Below, piece by piece: positions 9,337 through 17,650 of a stretch of 34,499 bases of DNA (position 1 is its first letter; every line of letters begins with the position of its first letter). The notes under the pieces are model-generated. The model saw only the letters and a program-made list of their open reading frames with translations, was not told the DNA's origin and did no database searches. Position numbers and translations under genes: made by a program. The stretch lies in contig JBLHKW010000043.1 in NCBI GenBank assembly GCA_047618565.1, forward strand, positions 1-34,499. Direction: 5' to 3'. This stretch comes from JBLHKW01 sp047618565. GTDB taxonomy: Bacteria > Planctomycetota > UBA1135 > GCA-002686595.

Positions 9337-10796
9337 TTGAAGCTCGTCATGGTCGAGTCTTGGTCATCGGTAGCCACGGCGTTTGTGATGTTGTTGAGCA
9401 TCCCTGTGAACACGAAACTGTGCAACGGGAAAATCAAGTACCAGTAGGCCAACCCATGCAGGCCCACGGGATCGTAAAGCGCGGTCTGGTGAATGGTCGT
9501 CACACCTTCCGTTGAACGCACTTCGAATTCGAGCCAGGCTCGCCCTGGAAGCTTCATCTCGGCGTGCAACCTCAACCGCCGGTTCGGTTCATACTCCTCT
9601 ACGCGCCAGAAATCGAGTGCATCGCCCACGTGTATTTCAACCGGGTCGGGGCGACCACGACGCACGCCCACGCCACCTACGAGTAGATCGAGAAAGCCGC
9701 GCACACGCCATAACCAGTTGTAGGCGAACCATCCATTGTCGCCGCCGATGCGCTGAATGGGCGCAAACGCCTGCTCAGGGGTCGCAGCAACGGTCATGGA
9801 ACGCGCGTCGACCAGGCGATTACCGAACCGCACTCCAGCCCAGCTGCGAGAATCGCTTCCTGAAGAAAATGCGTCGAACCAACGACTCTCTGCGATCTCG
9901 CGCTCTTCATTGCGCAGGGCCGCAGAAATGGCGTCTGCCATCCCTCGCGGTTCGACCGCGAACTCCTCTAGTGCCGAAGCATCGCGCACGACGCTCGGAT
10001 GCTTGATCGACTCGACTAACTTGCGGCCTACGCGAGCGTAGAGAGGTGTCACGAGCCCGAGCCACAGGCTCGAGAGGCGCGGTGTCAGAGCCGGAACGCG
10101 GATCATCGCGCGGCGCAAGCCACGCTGACGCGCATACTCGCGCATCAAGGCTCCATACGAGACTCGATCGGAACCGCCGACTTCGAACACCCGACTCTCC
10201 TCGAGCGGGATCTCGAGCGCTTCCATGAGGTAAGCGAGCAGGTCTTCGATAGCGATCGGCTGCGCCTGGACCTCGACCCAACGCGGGGTGATCATGATCG
10301 GAAGCCGCTCCACCAAGGCCCTGATCATCTCAAAAGACAGGCTTCCCGAACCGAGGACGACCGAAGCCCGTAGCTCGAGCACCGGAACCCCTGACGCGCG
10401 CAGCACGTCGCCCACTTCGTGCCTACTGCGCAGGTGTGGCGAGAGATCATCTCCATGGGCGAGCCCGCCCAGGTAGACAATTCGGCGCACACCAGCCCGA
10501 CGCGCCGCCCGGCCAAAGTTGCGGGCCGCAATGCGATCCTGCTCCTCGAAGTCACCATCGGCACCCATGGAATGGATCAGGTAGAAGGCCGTGTCCACGC
10601 CTTGAAAAGCCGGGCCCAACGTTTCGGGCTTCAACACGTCTCCCTCAACCAGCCCAGTAGTACTGGCCACTCGAGAGGTCAGGCTTGCCGATGTCCGCGT
10701 CAGGCACCGCAATCCCACCCCACTCTCCTCCAGCAGCCGCCGTAGACGGCCACCCACGTAGCCTGTGGCTCCCGTCAGTAGGATTTGTTGTTTCAT
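9333..10796 (-). CDS. SDR-family NAD(P)-binding epimerase with DUF2867 C-terminus
   Basis: The 487-residue protein has an N-terminal Rossmann fold (MKQQILLTGATGYVGGRL) of the extended or atypical SDR type. Features such as YLIHSMG and RIVYLGGL are typical of this subfamily. A C-terminal DUF2867 domain (about 330-480) with YEPNRRLRLHAEMKLPGRAW and a final hydrophobic WYLIFPLHSFVFTGML follows. The ATG at 10796 is preferred to an in-frame TTG at 10817. A 99-base gap to the DUF2878 gene is the only sizeable one in the operon and may hold a weak secondary promoter. Related SDR-DUF2867 genes recur in photolyase/CFA clusters; the substrate is unknown, with a lipid or quinone precursor possible. Confidence 0.93.
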   Translation of the reverse strand: MKQQILLTGATGYVGGRLRRLLEESGVGLRCLTRTSASLTSRVASTTGLVEGDVLKPETLGPAFQGVDTAFYLIHSMGADGDFEEQDRIAARNFGRAARRAGVRRIVYLGGLAHGDDLSPHLRSRHEVGDVLRASGVPVLELRASVVLGSGSLSFEMIRALVERLPIMITPRWVEVQAQPIAIEDLLAYLMEALEIPLEESRVFEVGGSDRVSYGALMREYARQRGLRRAMIRVPALTPRLSSLWLGLVTPLYARVGRKLVESIKHPSVVRDASALEEFAVEPRGMADAISAALRNEEREIAESRWFDAFSSGSDSRSWAGVRFGNRLVDARSMTVAATPEQAFAPIQRIGGDNGWFAYNWLWRVRGFLDLLVGGVGVRRGRPDPVEIHVGDALDFWRVEEYEPNRRLRLHAEMKLPGRAWLEFEVRSTEGVTTIHQTALYDPVGLHGLAYWYLIFPLHSFVFTGMLNNITNAVATDDQDSTMTSFK

Positions 10797-10862
10797 ACTT
10801 CGAAGTGGAAAACGCAATCACATGTGGAGCTATCCACCCGCGCAACTTTCATCTGCTCCTGC

Positions 10863-10889
10863 ATTCGTTCCTACCATGGACTCAGATTC
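10863..10889 (-). promoter_or_regulatory. Possible weak SigK-like promoter inside the operon
   Basis: On the minus strand GAATCT (10889-10884), a 15-base spacer and ACGAAT (10868-10863) resemble the regulon motif with one mismatch in each block. It lies in and just before the only real gap of the ten-gene operon, 66 bases before the SDR start. It could give the SDR-DUF523-photolyase genes extra transcription. Confidence 0.35.
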
Positions 10890-10895
10890 AAGAAG

Positions 10896-11474
10896 TCACA
10901 AATTGACGTCTGCTTCCGACGCCAGTCCATCCTCGAGTGAAGGCGCTTCATTTCCAAGGCGATGCCGAGCAAAGCGCAGCATCAACGGGGTGAGGATTGC
11001 ATATTCGAGCGCAAGAGCAAAATAGGTCAGGACAGCCGATTCTCCGTGGGCGACGGCCCCGAAGCGAACGCCTCCCAGGAAAGCAAGGGGCCCCCCTAAC
11101 GCCCCTAGCACGACGGCCAGGCCAGGCCGTTCCGCAAGCCAACTCAGGGAATGGTGTGGCATCGTTCCGAAGAGCATCCACAACGCGGTGATCCAGGGTG
11201 GCGCAAGCGCGGATGCCCAGGCAGCCTCGGAGGATGGGTATTGCGTGGCCCCAGCCAGCCCGAGTCCCGTATCCGCCAGCATTCCAACTAGCCCGATGCT
11301 CAGAATGTACCCCAGCTCCCAGCGGCGCTCCGACGGGCGCACGACGATTAGCAAGTGCAACGCGGTGATGACCAGGACTGCGAGAGGTCCTGTCCACATA
11401 TCGCCTTCCGCCGCGCGGCTCACACACGTGAACCACCCGATCTGGAACAGAAGGTAATTCGTGAGGCTCCTCAC
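10896..11474 (-). CDS. DUF2878 integral membrane protein
   Basis: The 192-residue protein is almost entirely hydrophobic, with five or six predicted membrane helices, and matches DUF2878 in composition and pattern (NYLLFQIGWFTCV at the N-terminus, WITALWMLFGTMPHHSLSWL in the middle). The function is unknown. The gene starts with GTG, and GTGA overlaps the TGA stop of the CFA synthase gene. DUF2878 genes commonly accompany CFA synthase, DUF1365 and amine-oxidase genes in lipid-modification clusters, which fits a membrane-associated role here. Confidence 0.88.
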   Translation of the reverse strand: MRSLTNYLLFQIGWFTCVSRAAEGDMWTGPLAVLVITALHLLIVVRPSERRWELGYILSIGLVGMLADTGLGLAGATQYPSSEAAWASALAPPWITALWMLFGTMPHHSLSWLAERPGLAVVLGALGGPLAFLGGVRFGAVAHGESAVLTYFALALEYAILTPLMLRFARHRLGNEAPSLEDGLASEADVNL

Positions 11475-12742
11475 CCCTGGCTCGCGCGCACAAACGGCGG
11501 CGTCTGAGCGCCTGGCCCCTGAAGCAGCATGTGTACATCACTGATGTGCCTCTCCGCGAAGCCTCCTTCGCTGTACGCGAAGTAGAACTCCCACAAGCGC
11601 AAGAACTCATCTGAGTGGCCCATGGCGCGCGCCTCCGACCAGCGCTGGGTCAAGTTCTCACGCCAGGTGGCAAGGGTCTTGACGTAGTGCATCCCGATAT
11701 CCTCCAGGTCGACCACACGCAGGTCTCCAGACATGGTCATCGCCGAACACAGCGCCGTCACGGACGGGATGCATGATCCCGGAAAGATGTGCCTCTGGAT
11801 AAAATCAACCGAACGCCGGGCGCTCTCAAAGTGTTGGTCCGCAATCGTTATAGCCTGCAGCGCCATGGTCCCCTCCGGCTTCAGCAGCCGCGAGCAGCAT
11901 CGGAAGAAATCCGGGTAGTAGGCAGCCCCCACGGCCTCGATCATCTCGACCGAGACGATCTTGTCGAAGCGCCCCTCCAGCTTGCGGTAGTCCTGGAAGA
12001 GCAGCGTGATCTGGTCCTCGAGGCCCGCGTCCTGAATCCGCTGTGCCGCGAGGTCATGCTGTTCTCTGGAGATCGTCGTTGTCGTCACGCGACAGCCGTA
12101 CTCGCGGGCAGCATGCAGGGCGAACGCTCCCCAGCCCGTTCCGATCTCAAGTAGGTGATCCGTGGGGCGTAAGCCGAGCTTCATGCACAGGTGGTCGATC
12201 TTCGCGATCGACGCGTCACGCATGGTCGAGCTATCGTTCTCAAAAATACCGCACGAGTAGGTCATCGTGTCATCGAGAAAGAGCGCGAAGAAGTCGTTGG
12301 AGACATCGTAGTGCGCACGAATATTGTCACGGCTCCCGCCTTCGTTGTTACGCCGCAAGGCATGGCGAATTGCAAGCAAGGGCCGTGAAAGCCTCGCCAG
12401 ACCACCCTCCAGTCCGGCGAGAGCATCCTGATTGCGCACAAATAGGCGAACAACGGCTGTCGGGTCCGAACTGGTCCACCAGCCCTTGGCGTAGGCCTCC
12501 CCGCCACCGACACTCCCGCGGTAGGCTACGGCACTCCAGAAGCGTGCATCATGGACATCAATCGTGGCAGCGGGAGAAGCCGCGTCTGCTTGCCCGAACT
12601 CGTGGCGCCGGCCTCCTTCATGGAGCGTCAGGTCGCCCGACGCGATGCCCTCCATGCGCGACAGGACGAGTCGCTGGGTCAGGGTAGTACGGGCCGGACG
12701 TGTGGCCAGGCTCATGCGCGCGGTGGAAGTATTGAATTTCAT
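11471..12742 (-). CDS. Cyclopropane-fatty-acyl-phospholipid synthase family methyltransferase (first copy)
   Basis: This SAM-dependent enzyme methylates or cyclopropanates unsaturated acyl chains in membrane phospholipids. The 423-residue protein has the N-terminal CFA domain, the YDVSNDFFALFL segment, YSCG with the active-site Cys at about 164, the SAM motif EIGTGWGAFALH (199-210) and the VEMIEAVG motif. The frame runs further upstream to 13006, but the ATG at 12742 is correct because ATGA overlaps the stop of the DUF1365 gene and homology starts there. In M. tuberculosis the equivalent neighbour is UfaA1. It is closer to canonical CFA synthases than the second copy at 15730. The product could be cyclopropane, methyl-branched or furan-precursor acyl chains. 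Confidence 0.95.
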   Translation of the reverse strand: MKFNTSTARMSLATRPARTTLTQRLVLSRMEGIASGDLTLHEGGRRHEFGQADAASPAATIDVHDARFWSAVAYRGSVGGGEAYAKGWWTSSDPTAVVRLFVRNQDALAGLEGGLARLSRPLLAIRHALRRNNEGGSRDNIRAHYDVSNDFFALFLDDTMTYSCGIFENDSSTMRDASIAKIDHLCMKLGLRPTDHLLEIGTGWGAFALHAAREYGCRVTTTTISREQHDLAAQRIQDAGLEDQITLLFQDYRKLEGRFDKIVSVEMIEAVGAAYYPDFFRCCSRLLKPEGTMALQAITIADQHFESARRSVDFIQRHIFPGSCIPSVTALCSAMTMSGDLRVVDLEDIGMHYVKTLATWRENLTQRWSEARAMGHSDEFLRLWEFYFAYSEGGFAERHISDVHMLLQGPGAQTPPFVRASQG

Positions 12743-13539
12743 GAAAGAGGAGCGTCCTGAACGGGAACGCGTTTGTCCGGATGCGTGAAGAAGGGTGTGC
12801 GTTTGAGGTAGAGGCGAGCTGCTTGCCAGTAGATAGCCAGGTGCAAGCGCAGCGGCTGGAGCGGATAGCGACAGAGCGCGACCGCCAAGCTCCATCCGGT
12901 AATTGGTCGACGCTCGCATGAAAGATCCGCATGAAACACGGCACGTTCCTTTTCGATGTTCGTCATCGAAACTTGAATGCGGTCGCCCGACTGCGTGAAA
13001 CGCCACTCGTAGACCTGGTCGAGGCCAAAGAAGGGCGAGACATGAAATGCCTTGTCGAACCGGAAGGCCATTCGCTCTGCCCCCTCTCCATCGATGCTCG
13101 AGGGTTCCTTGGACCCAGAAGCGTCAAGAACGTAGGAGTGCCGCTCGCCCCAGGGCGTGTTCGTGATTTCGGCCACAATGACGTCCAGCTGGCCGTGTTC
13201 GTCGTGGCAAAAGTAGAAGCTGACGGGATTGAAGAGATAGCCAAAGGTCCGAAGCTGAGTCAGGAGCCCAAGAGAACCCGATGGGCGTCGTCCCAGCTCA
13301 TCCTCAACCCGGTCGAGCACCGCTTCCCGTAACGGCTGCGATGGCGCCCCGAGGTAGTCAGAGCGGCGAAACGAGACCAGATTGCGGCGATTCACGGACC
13401 ACAGCCAGCGTCGGTCAAAGAGCGTCGAAAGCTCCGCCAGGTCGAGGTACGCGAGGTGTACTCCGTACTTGAAAACGTGCGGCGTCGGTCCGATTCGCTC
13501 GTGCTTGACCCGGCCCCGGTACAGTGCGCTGCGCATCAT
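12739..13539 (-). CDS. DUF1365 protein
   Basis: The 266-residue protein matches DUF1365: RGRVKHERIGPTPHVFKYGVH at the start, LRTFGYLFNPVSFYFCHD in the middle, and KAFHVSPFFG further on. The molecular function is unproven. The gene pairs with FAD amine-oxidase-like and CFA synthase genes across many phyla, including the M. tuberculosis SigK locus. The gene opens with two consecutive ATGs, and the first overlaps the upstream stop as ATGA. A role in delivering or processing acyl substrates for the neighbouring enzymes is inferred from context only. Confidence 0.93.
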   Translation of the reverse strand: MMRSALYRGRVKHERIGPTPHVFKYGVHLAYLDLAELSTLFDRRWLWSVNRRNLVSFRRSDYLGAPSQPLREAVLDRVEDELGRRPSGSLGLLTQLRTFGYLFNPVSFYFCHDEHGQLDVIVAEITNTPWGERHSYVLDASGSKEPSSIDGEGAERMAFRFDKAFHVSPFFGLDQVYEWRFTQSGDRIQVSMTNIEKERAVFHADLSCERRPITGWSLAVALCRYPLQPLRLHLAIYWQAARLYLKRTPFFTHPDKRVPVQDAPLS

Positions 13540-14786
13540 GCCGGCGACTCCAGCCGCAAATTGTCGAGGGACGCGAGAGCACTCTGCACGCCATCCTCGT
13601 GAAACCCATAGCGCCAGTACGCGCCGCAGAAGTGAATGCCACTCGCCCCATCGATCTGCGCGTGACGCCGTTGAGCGATGACGGTGTCGTTCGAGAAAAT
13701 GGGATGGTGATACACGAAGCTGCGCAGTACCTTGCTCTCATCGATATCGGCCGTGCGGTTGAGAGTGACGAGGTAGGGTTTCTCGCTTGCCAGGCGCTGA
13801 AGCTTGTTCATCCAATACGTAACAGTCGGTAGCCCAGAGCCCTGCTTTGCTACGTGGTAATTCCAGCTGGCCCAGGCTCGGGGACGGCGCGGCATAAGGC
13901 TAGCATCCGTATGCAGCACGACCTCGTTGCGCTGAAACTTGAACGCTCCGAGGACCTCTCGCTCCAATGGCGTGGCGTCGGAGAGCATGCACAGACTTGT
14001 ATCGGCGTGGGTCGCCAGGAAGACACGATCGAAGAAGCATTCATCACCCTGAGCTGTGCGCACGCGCACGCCGCGCTCCGTTCGCTGCACGTCAACCACG
14101 GGCGTGCCCGTATGGATATTCTCTCTGAACGGTTCTACCAGCCGCTTGACGTACTCCCGTGAACCGCCCTTTACAACGAGCCAGGTGGGACGATCGTCGA
14201 CCCGCAGGAACCCGTGGTTATGGAAGAACTGCACCAGAAAGCGTAACGGGAACGCGAGCATCGTTTCCGGCGTGGAAGACCAGACCGCGGCCCCCATCGG
14301 AATCAGGTGTTTTTCCACGAACAGCCGAGAATAGCCTCCGCGCTGCAGGTATTGGCCCAAAGTGGTTTCGTCATCCGGGCGCTCGAGTACCTCGGGTGCC
14401 TCGCGATAGAAACGCATGACGTCCTTCACCATGCGCCAGAACGACGGCCGCAGCAGGTTCGATCGCTGAGCAAACAGACCGTTCATGTCTGTGCCGTTGT
14501 ATTCCAGCCCAGAGGCCTCGCAGCGGACTGAAAAGCTCATCTCGCTTTTCTCCCAGCTGACGCCAAGGTCCCGGAGCATGGCGCAAAAGTCAGGATAGGT
14601 CGACTCGTTGAAGACGATAAACCCGGTGTCGATCGCCAGAGACCCAGCCTCGCTCTCGACGTCGACCGTATGCGTATGCCCGCCGATCCGATCACCGGAC
14701 TCAAACACCGTCAAATCGTGCTCGCGGTACAACCCCCGGGCCGCAACCAGGCCCGAGATCCCGCTGCCTATTACGCACACCCTCAC
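13536..14786 (-). CDS. FAD-dependent amine-oxidase-like protein
   Basis: The 416-residue protein starts with an FAD-binding Rossmann motif (VIGSGISGLVAARGLYREHD, then FESGDRIGGHTHTVD). It belongs to the amine-oxidase/phytoene-desaturase-like flavoprotein group that accompanies DUF1365 and CFA synthase. NESTYPDFCAMLRDLGV and NDTVIAQRRHAQIDG match this subgroup. Such proteins probably oxidise or desaturate lipid chains rather than amines. Translation starts with GTG overlapping the desaturase stop as GTGA. The M. tuberculosis SigK locus carries an equivalent gene next to its DUF1365 gene. The substrate is not known. Confidence 0.94.
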   Translation of the reverse strand: MRVCVIGSGISGLVAARGLYREHDLTVFESGDRIGGHTHTVDVESEAGSLAIDTGFIVFNESTYPDFCAMLRDLGVSWEKSEMSFSVRCEASGLEYNGTDMNGLFAQRSNLLRPSFWRMVKDVMRFYREAPEVLERPDDETTLGQYLQRGGYSRLFVEKHLIPMGAAVWSSTPETMLAFPLRFLVQFFHNHGFLRVDDRPTWLVVKGGSREYVKRLVEPFRENIHTGTPVVDVQRTERGVRVRTAQGDECFFDRVFLATHADTSLCMLSDATPLEREVLGAFKFQRNEVVLHTDASLMPRRPRAWASWNYHVAKQGSGLPTVTYWMNKLQRLASEKPYLVTLNRTADIDESKVLRSFVYHHPIFSNDTVIAQRRHAQIDGASGIHFCGAYWRYGFHEDGVQSALASLDNLRLESPA

Positions 14787-15733
14787 TCCCGCTTACCCTT
14801 CTCGATGATTCGCGCGGGCACTGGATTCAGGCTCCAGACCAGGCCGAGGCCTGCCATTCCACGCAAGAGATAGTAGCTCAGGTCAATTTCCCACCACCGA
14901 AATCCCTGGCGTACGGAACTCTGATAGCGGTGGTGGTTGTTGTGCCACCCCTCGCCAAACGTCAAGAATGCCAGCAGCAAGTTGTTGCGGCTGTCATCGT
15001 TCGTGTCGTACCGCTGAGATCCAATCCGATGTGCGAACGAGTTGATGGAGAATGTCACGTGATAGGTAACGACGGTCGAAATGCAGAAGCCCCACACGAT
15101 CAGTTGACCACCGCTCGTGGCCAGGCCAGCGTCACCCGCCAGTTCCCCCAGGATGAATAGACCACCCAGGGACAGCAGCGGCACCAGGACGTCAAAGCGA
15201 TCCAGAAAACGCAGCTCGGGAAAGCGCGTCAAGTCCGGAACCAGGTCCAGACGCGGCCGAAAGTTGCCACGACAGAGAATCCAACCGACGTGACTCCACC
15301 AGAAACCGTCGCGTGCAGGCGAATGCACATCGCCTGCTGTATCGGAGTGTCGGTGATGCGCTCGGTGGTGTGAGGCCCACCAGATCGGACCACGCTGAAC
15401 AGCTGTGGAGCCAACGAGGGCAAACACGAACTGCATGACTCGCGACGTCTGAAACGCCCTGTGAGAAAAGTAACGGTGGTAGAAAGCGGTGATCGCGAAC
15501 ATACGCAGGGCGTAGGCTGAAAAGGCCACTGCGACGGCCGTCCAGCTCCAGCCCACCACGAACACCATGAGACAGCTGGCGTGCAGAATCACGAAGGGAA
15601 CCACCCGCAGCCAGTCGGCCTCACGCGGATCACGCAACGTGTCTCGCTCGTCCTCCGCCCAGGAGTCTAACCAGCGCACGAAGCTCCTCCAGACCCCTCG
15701 ACGGGGAGCTACCAATACAGGTTCGGAGCTCAC
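14783..15733 (-). CDS. Acyl-CoA/acyl-lipid desaturase, delta-9 type
   Basis: This membrane di-iron desaturase introduces a double bond into fatty acyl chains. The 316-residue protein has all three histidine boxes: HRYFSH (86-91), HHRAHH (122-127) and HNNHH (264-268), with paired membrane helices around them. The start is GTG at 15733, overlapping the stop of the methyltransferase gene as GTGA; the open frame continues further upstream without homology. Placed between two CFA-type methyltransferases and a flavoprotein, it could supply the unsaturated substrate or act on a methylated chain, as UfaD does in furan-fatty-acid synthesis of Rhodobacter. Which step it performs is open. Confidence 0.95.
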   Translation of the reverse strand: MSSEPVLVAPRRGVWRSFVRWLDSWAEDERDTLRDPREADWLRVVPFVILHASCLMVFVVGWSWTAVAVAFSAYALRMFAITAFYHRYFSHRAFQTSRVMQFVFALVGSTAVQRGPIWWASHHRAHHRHSDTAGDVHSPARDGFWWSHVGWILCRGNFRPRLDLVPDLTRFPELRFLDRFDVLVPLLSLGGLFILGELAGDAGLATSGGQLIVWGFCISTVVTYHVTFSINSFAHRIGSQRYDTNDDSRNNLLLAFLTFGEGWHNNHHRYQSSVRQGFRWWEIDLSYYLLRGMAGLGLVWSLNPVPARIIEKGKRE

Positions 15734-16776
15734 ACGTTCTCCCCAGGCGCTGGACGGAGAAGCAAGTGTGAGACACACCACTCTTGACCGTCCGCATAGT
15801 TGAAGAGCTCCGCGCAGGAGAGAAAGAACACCCGCCAGCGGTGGTACCAGCGATTCGCCTCGGTCGGTCCGTAGGTCTCCGCGAAGAGCGCCAGAACCTC
15901 GCTGCGCCGGGCCTCGATGTTGCGCAGCCAATCCTCTGATGTGCGCGCGTAATGCGTGCCCGAAACGACCCAGCGTTGCTCCACGCAGAGCGGGATATCC
16001 AGCCGGTCGACCAGGTCTGGACAGGGCATCATGCCCCCGGTGAAGAAGTGCTGACTCATCCAGTCGGAGTCATCTTGAACCTCGAACGGGTAGGCGTAGC
16101 GCTGATGGGCGAATACATGCAGGAACAGGCGCCCGTCCGACTTCATCCAACGACTCACACGGGTGAGCAACTCCTCCCAGTTGCGCATGTGTTCGAACAT
16201 CTCGACCGACACGACCCGGTCAAATCGACATGGAGCCTGGAACTCGTTCATGTCGCAGGTCACGACCTCGACGTTCGTCAGCTGGCGCAGGTCCGCCTGC
16301 GCCAAGATGTGGCGGCGCTGGGGAGCCGAATTGGAGATCGCCACGATTCGGCTGGAAGGGTACTTCTCTGCCATCCACAGTGTCAGGGAGCCCCAGCCGC
16401 ATCCAAGCTCGAGAACGTCCTGCCCGTCGACCAGGGCCGCCCGCTCAGAGGTCAGGGAGAGCATGGCCTGCTCGGCCTCATCCAGAGTCGTCGAGGGATC
16501 CGGATAGTAGGCGCTGCTGTATTTCAGCCGGGCGCCGAGCACCATCTCGAAGAAGGCCGGAGGAACCTCGTAGTGTTGCTCATTGGCCTGATCCGGAACC
16601 GGAGCCACCTCACTCGAACGCATACGATCGACCCAACGATCCAGGGCCCGATCTCGGTCAGGCTCGAAGATCGAGCGCTGTTCTCGCAGCCGCTCGTCGA
16701 GTAAGCGCCTGATGCCTCGACGCAGAAGGGGCTTGGGCACGAATCCGCGTTCGACGAGTCGTAGGGCAGTCTTCAT
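15730..16776 (-). CDS. CFA-synthase-like SAM methyltransferase (second copy), lacking the active-site Cys
   Basis: The 348-residue protein has the SAM motif LELGCGWGSLTLWMAEKY (about 122-139), the HYEVPPAFFEMVLG segment of CFA-synthase-family enzymes, and VEMFEHMRNW. It has no N-terminal CFA domain of the first-copy type. Where CFA synthases read YSCG, it reads YSSAYY (86-91), so the conserved Cys is replaced by Ser. This fits a subfamily of methyltransferases that may add a methyl group without ring closure. The ATG at 16776 overlaps the stop of the DUF1295 gene as ATGA; an open frame further upstream is not homologous. Together with the other copy it suggests two sequential methyl transfers or two different substrates. 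Confidence 0.9.
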   Translation of the reverse strand: MKTALRLVERGFVPKPLLRRGIRRLLDERLREQRSIFEPDRDRALDRWVDRMRSSEVAPVPDQANEQHYEVPPAFFEMVLGARLKYSSAYYPDPSTTLDEAEQAMLSLTSERAALVDGQDVLELGCGWGSLTLWMAEKYPSSRIVAISNSAPQRRHILAQADLRQLTNVEVVTCDMNEFQAPCRFDRVVSVEMFEHMRNWEELLTRVSRWMKSDGRLFLHVFAHQRYAYPFEVQDDSDWMSQHFFTGGMMPCPDLVDRLDIPLCVEQRWVVSGTHYARTSEDWLRNIEARRSEVLALFAETYGPTEANRWYHRWRVFFLSCAELFNYADGQEWCVSHLLLRPAPGENV

Positions 16777-17582
16777 GAGATCCGGGGTAGTTCCTGTGAC
16801 GCGGCCTTGACGGGGCCAGGGAAGAAGGCGTTGGTTGTTCGTTGGTAGGCGCGATAGTCGGCACCACGACTGCGTAGTGACTGCTCCTCTGTGGGAGGAA
16901 TGCCCGTGACTTTCAACACGAGGAAGAGCATCAAGGCCGGAGTGAGCCAGAGGCTCCAACCCCAGGCGAGACCCAGCCCGAGGACCGGATAGACCAGCCA
17001 GTGCAGCCACTCAAAAAAGTAGTTGGGGTGACGTGAGAAGCCCCAAAGGCCAGTGCGGCAAGTACGACCCCGGTTGGCCGGATTGGCACGCCACGCGCTG
17101 AGCTGGCGGTCCGCGACGCCCTCGCCACCGATCGAGACAATCCACAGCAGCGAAGCCAGCACGTCTTGCGTTCGCCATCCGGCTTGTGACGACTCGCACA
17201 GGACGAGAAACACCAGGGAGAGCAGGACAGCGAGCAGCCCTTGGGCCTGGAAGAACCAGAACATCCAGGAGTCGAACTTGCCGGCCCAGCGTTCGCGCAG
17301 AATCGCGTAGCGACCGTCCTCGGCCTCACGACTCACCCGCAAGGCCAGGTGCCAGCTCAGACGCACAGACCACAGGCCGGCGAGGCCCGCCACCAGGGCG
17401 CGCCGAGGGCCCCAGCCGTCCGCCAGGGCGGCGTAGCTCAGCGCCATGAGTCCCAGGCTTCCGGCCCAGATCAGGTCGACGATGCCGGCATTCCGGGTGA
17501 GCCGCTGACGGCGCCAGGCCAGGGCCAGGGCGCCGGAAAGGGCCCCCAGGGCAGTGAGAGGCAGTATCAGGGTAGAGGTCAC
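16773..17582 (-). CDS. DUF1295 membrane protein, steroid-reductase-like fold
   Basis: The 269-residue polytopic protein matches DUF1295. GFSRHPNYFFEWLHW near residue 190 is the conserved signature, and TGIPPTEEQSLRSRG...YRAYQRTTNAFFPG closes the domain. The fold is related to steroid 5-alpha-reductases and isoprenylcysteine methyltransferases, so a lipid or sterol-like reductase role is possible. I place the start at GTG 17582 because a SigK-like -10 ends eight bases before it and a transmembrane helix begins at once. The in-frame ATG at 17633 lies upstream of that promoter and cannot be on the transcript. This is the first gene of the ten-gene operon. A DUF1295-type gene also lies beside sigK in M. 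tuberculosis. Confidence 0.92.
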   Translation of the reverse strand: MTSTLILPLTALGALSGALALAWRRQRLTRNAGIVDLIWAGSLGLMALSYAALADGWGPRRALVAGLAGLWSVRLSWHLALRVSREAEDGRYAILRERWAGKFDSWMFWFFQAQGLLAVLLSLVFLVLCESSQAGWRTQDVLASLLWIVSIGGEGVADRQLSAWRANPANRGRTCRTGLWGFSRHPNYFFEWLHWLVYPVLGLGLAWGWSLWLTPALMLFLVLKVTGIPPTEEQSLRSRGADYRAYQRTTNAFFPGPVKAASQELPRIS

Positions 17583-17590
17583 GGGGTTGA

Positions 17591-17617
17591 GTTCGCGGAA
17601 ACCTGGCCCCCGGATGC
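17591..17617 (-). promoter_or_regulatory. SigK-like promoter of the ten-gene operon
   Basis: On the minus strand GCATCC (17617-17612), 15 bases, then GCGAAC (17596-17591). Eight bases separate the -10 block from the GTG at 17582, so the mRNA is probably leaderless. Its -35 block overlaps that of the divergent promoter inside the palindrome GGATGCATCC. Confidence 0.85.
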
Positions 17618-17642
17618 ATCCGGCTTCAATCATCGAGCGAAT
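17616..17642 (+). promoter_or_regulatory. SigK-like promoter of the hydrolase operon
   Basis: GCATCC (17616-17621), 15 bases, then GCGAAT (17637-17642). Eight bases lie between the -10 block and the ATG at 17651, mirroring the divergent promoter exactly. No ribosome-binding site is visible, in keeping with a leaderless transcript. Confidence 0.85.
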
Positions 17643-17650
17643 AACCACAC

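Noticed and set aside
12743..13006. Long N-terminal extension of the first CFA synthase frame
   Set aside because: It overlaps the DUF1365 gene in another frame, has no homology, and the ATGA overlap at 12742 gives a natural start.
17583..17633. ATG at 17633 as the start of the DUF1295 gene
   Set aside because: It lies upstream of the SigK-like -35/-10 boxes and so would not be on the transcript; the GTG at 17582 fits the promoter and the first membrane helix.
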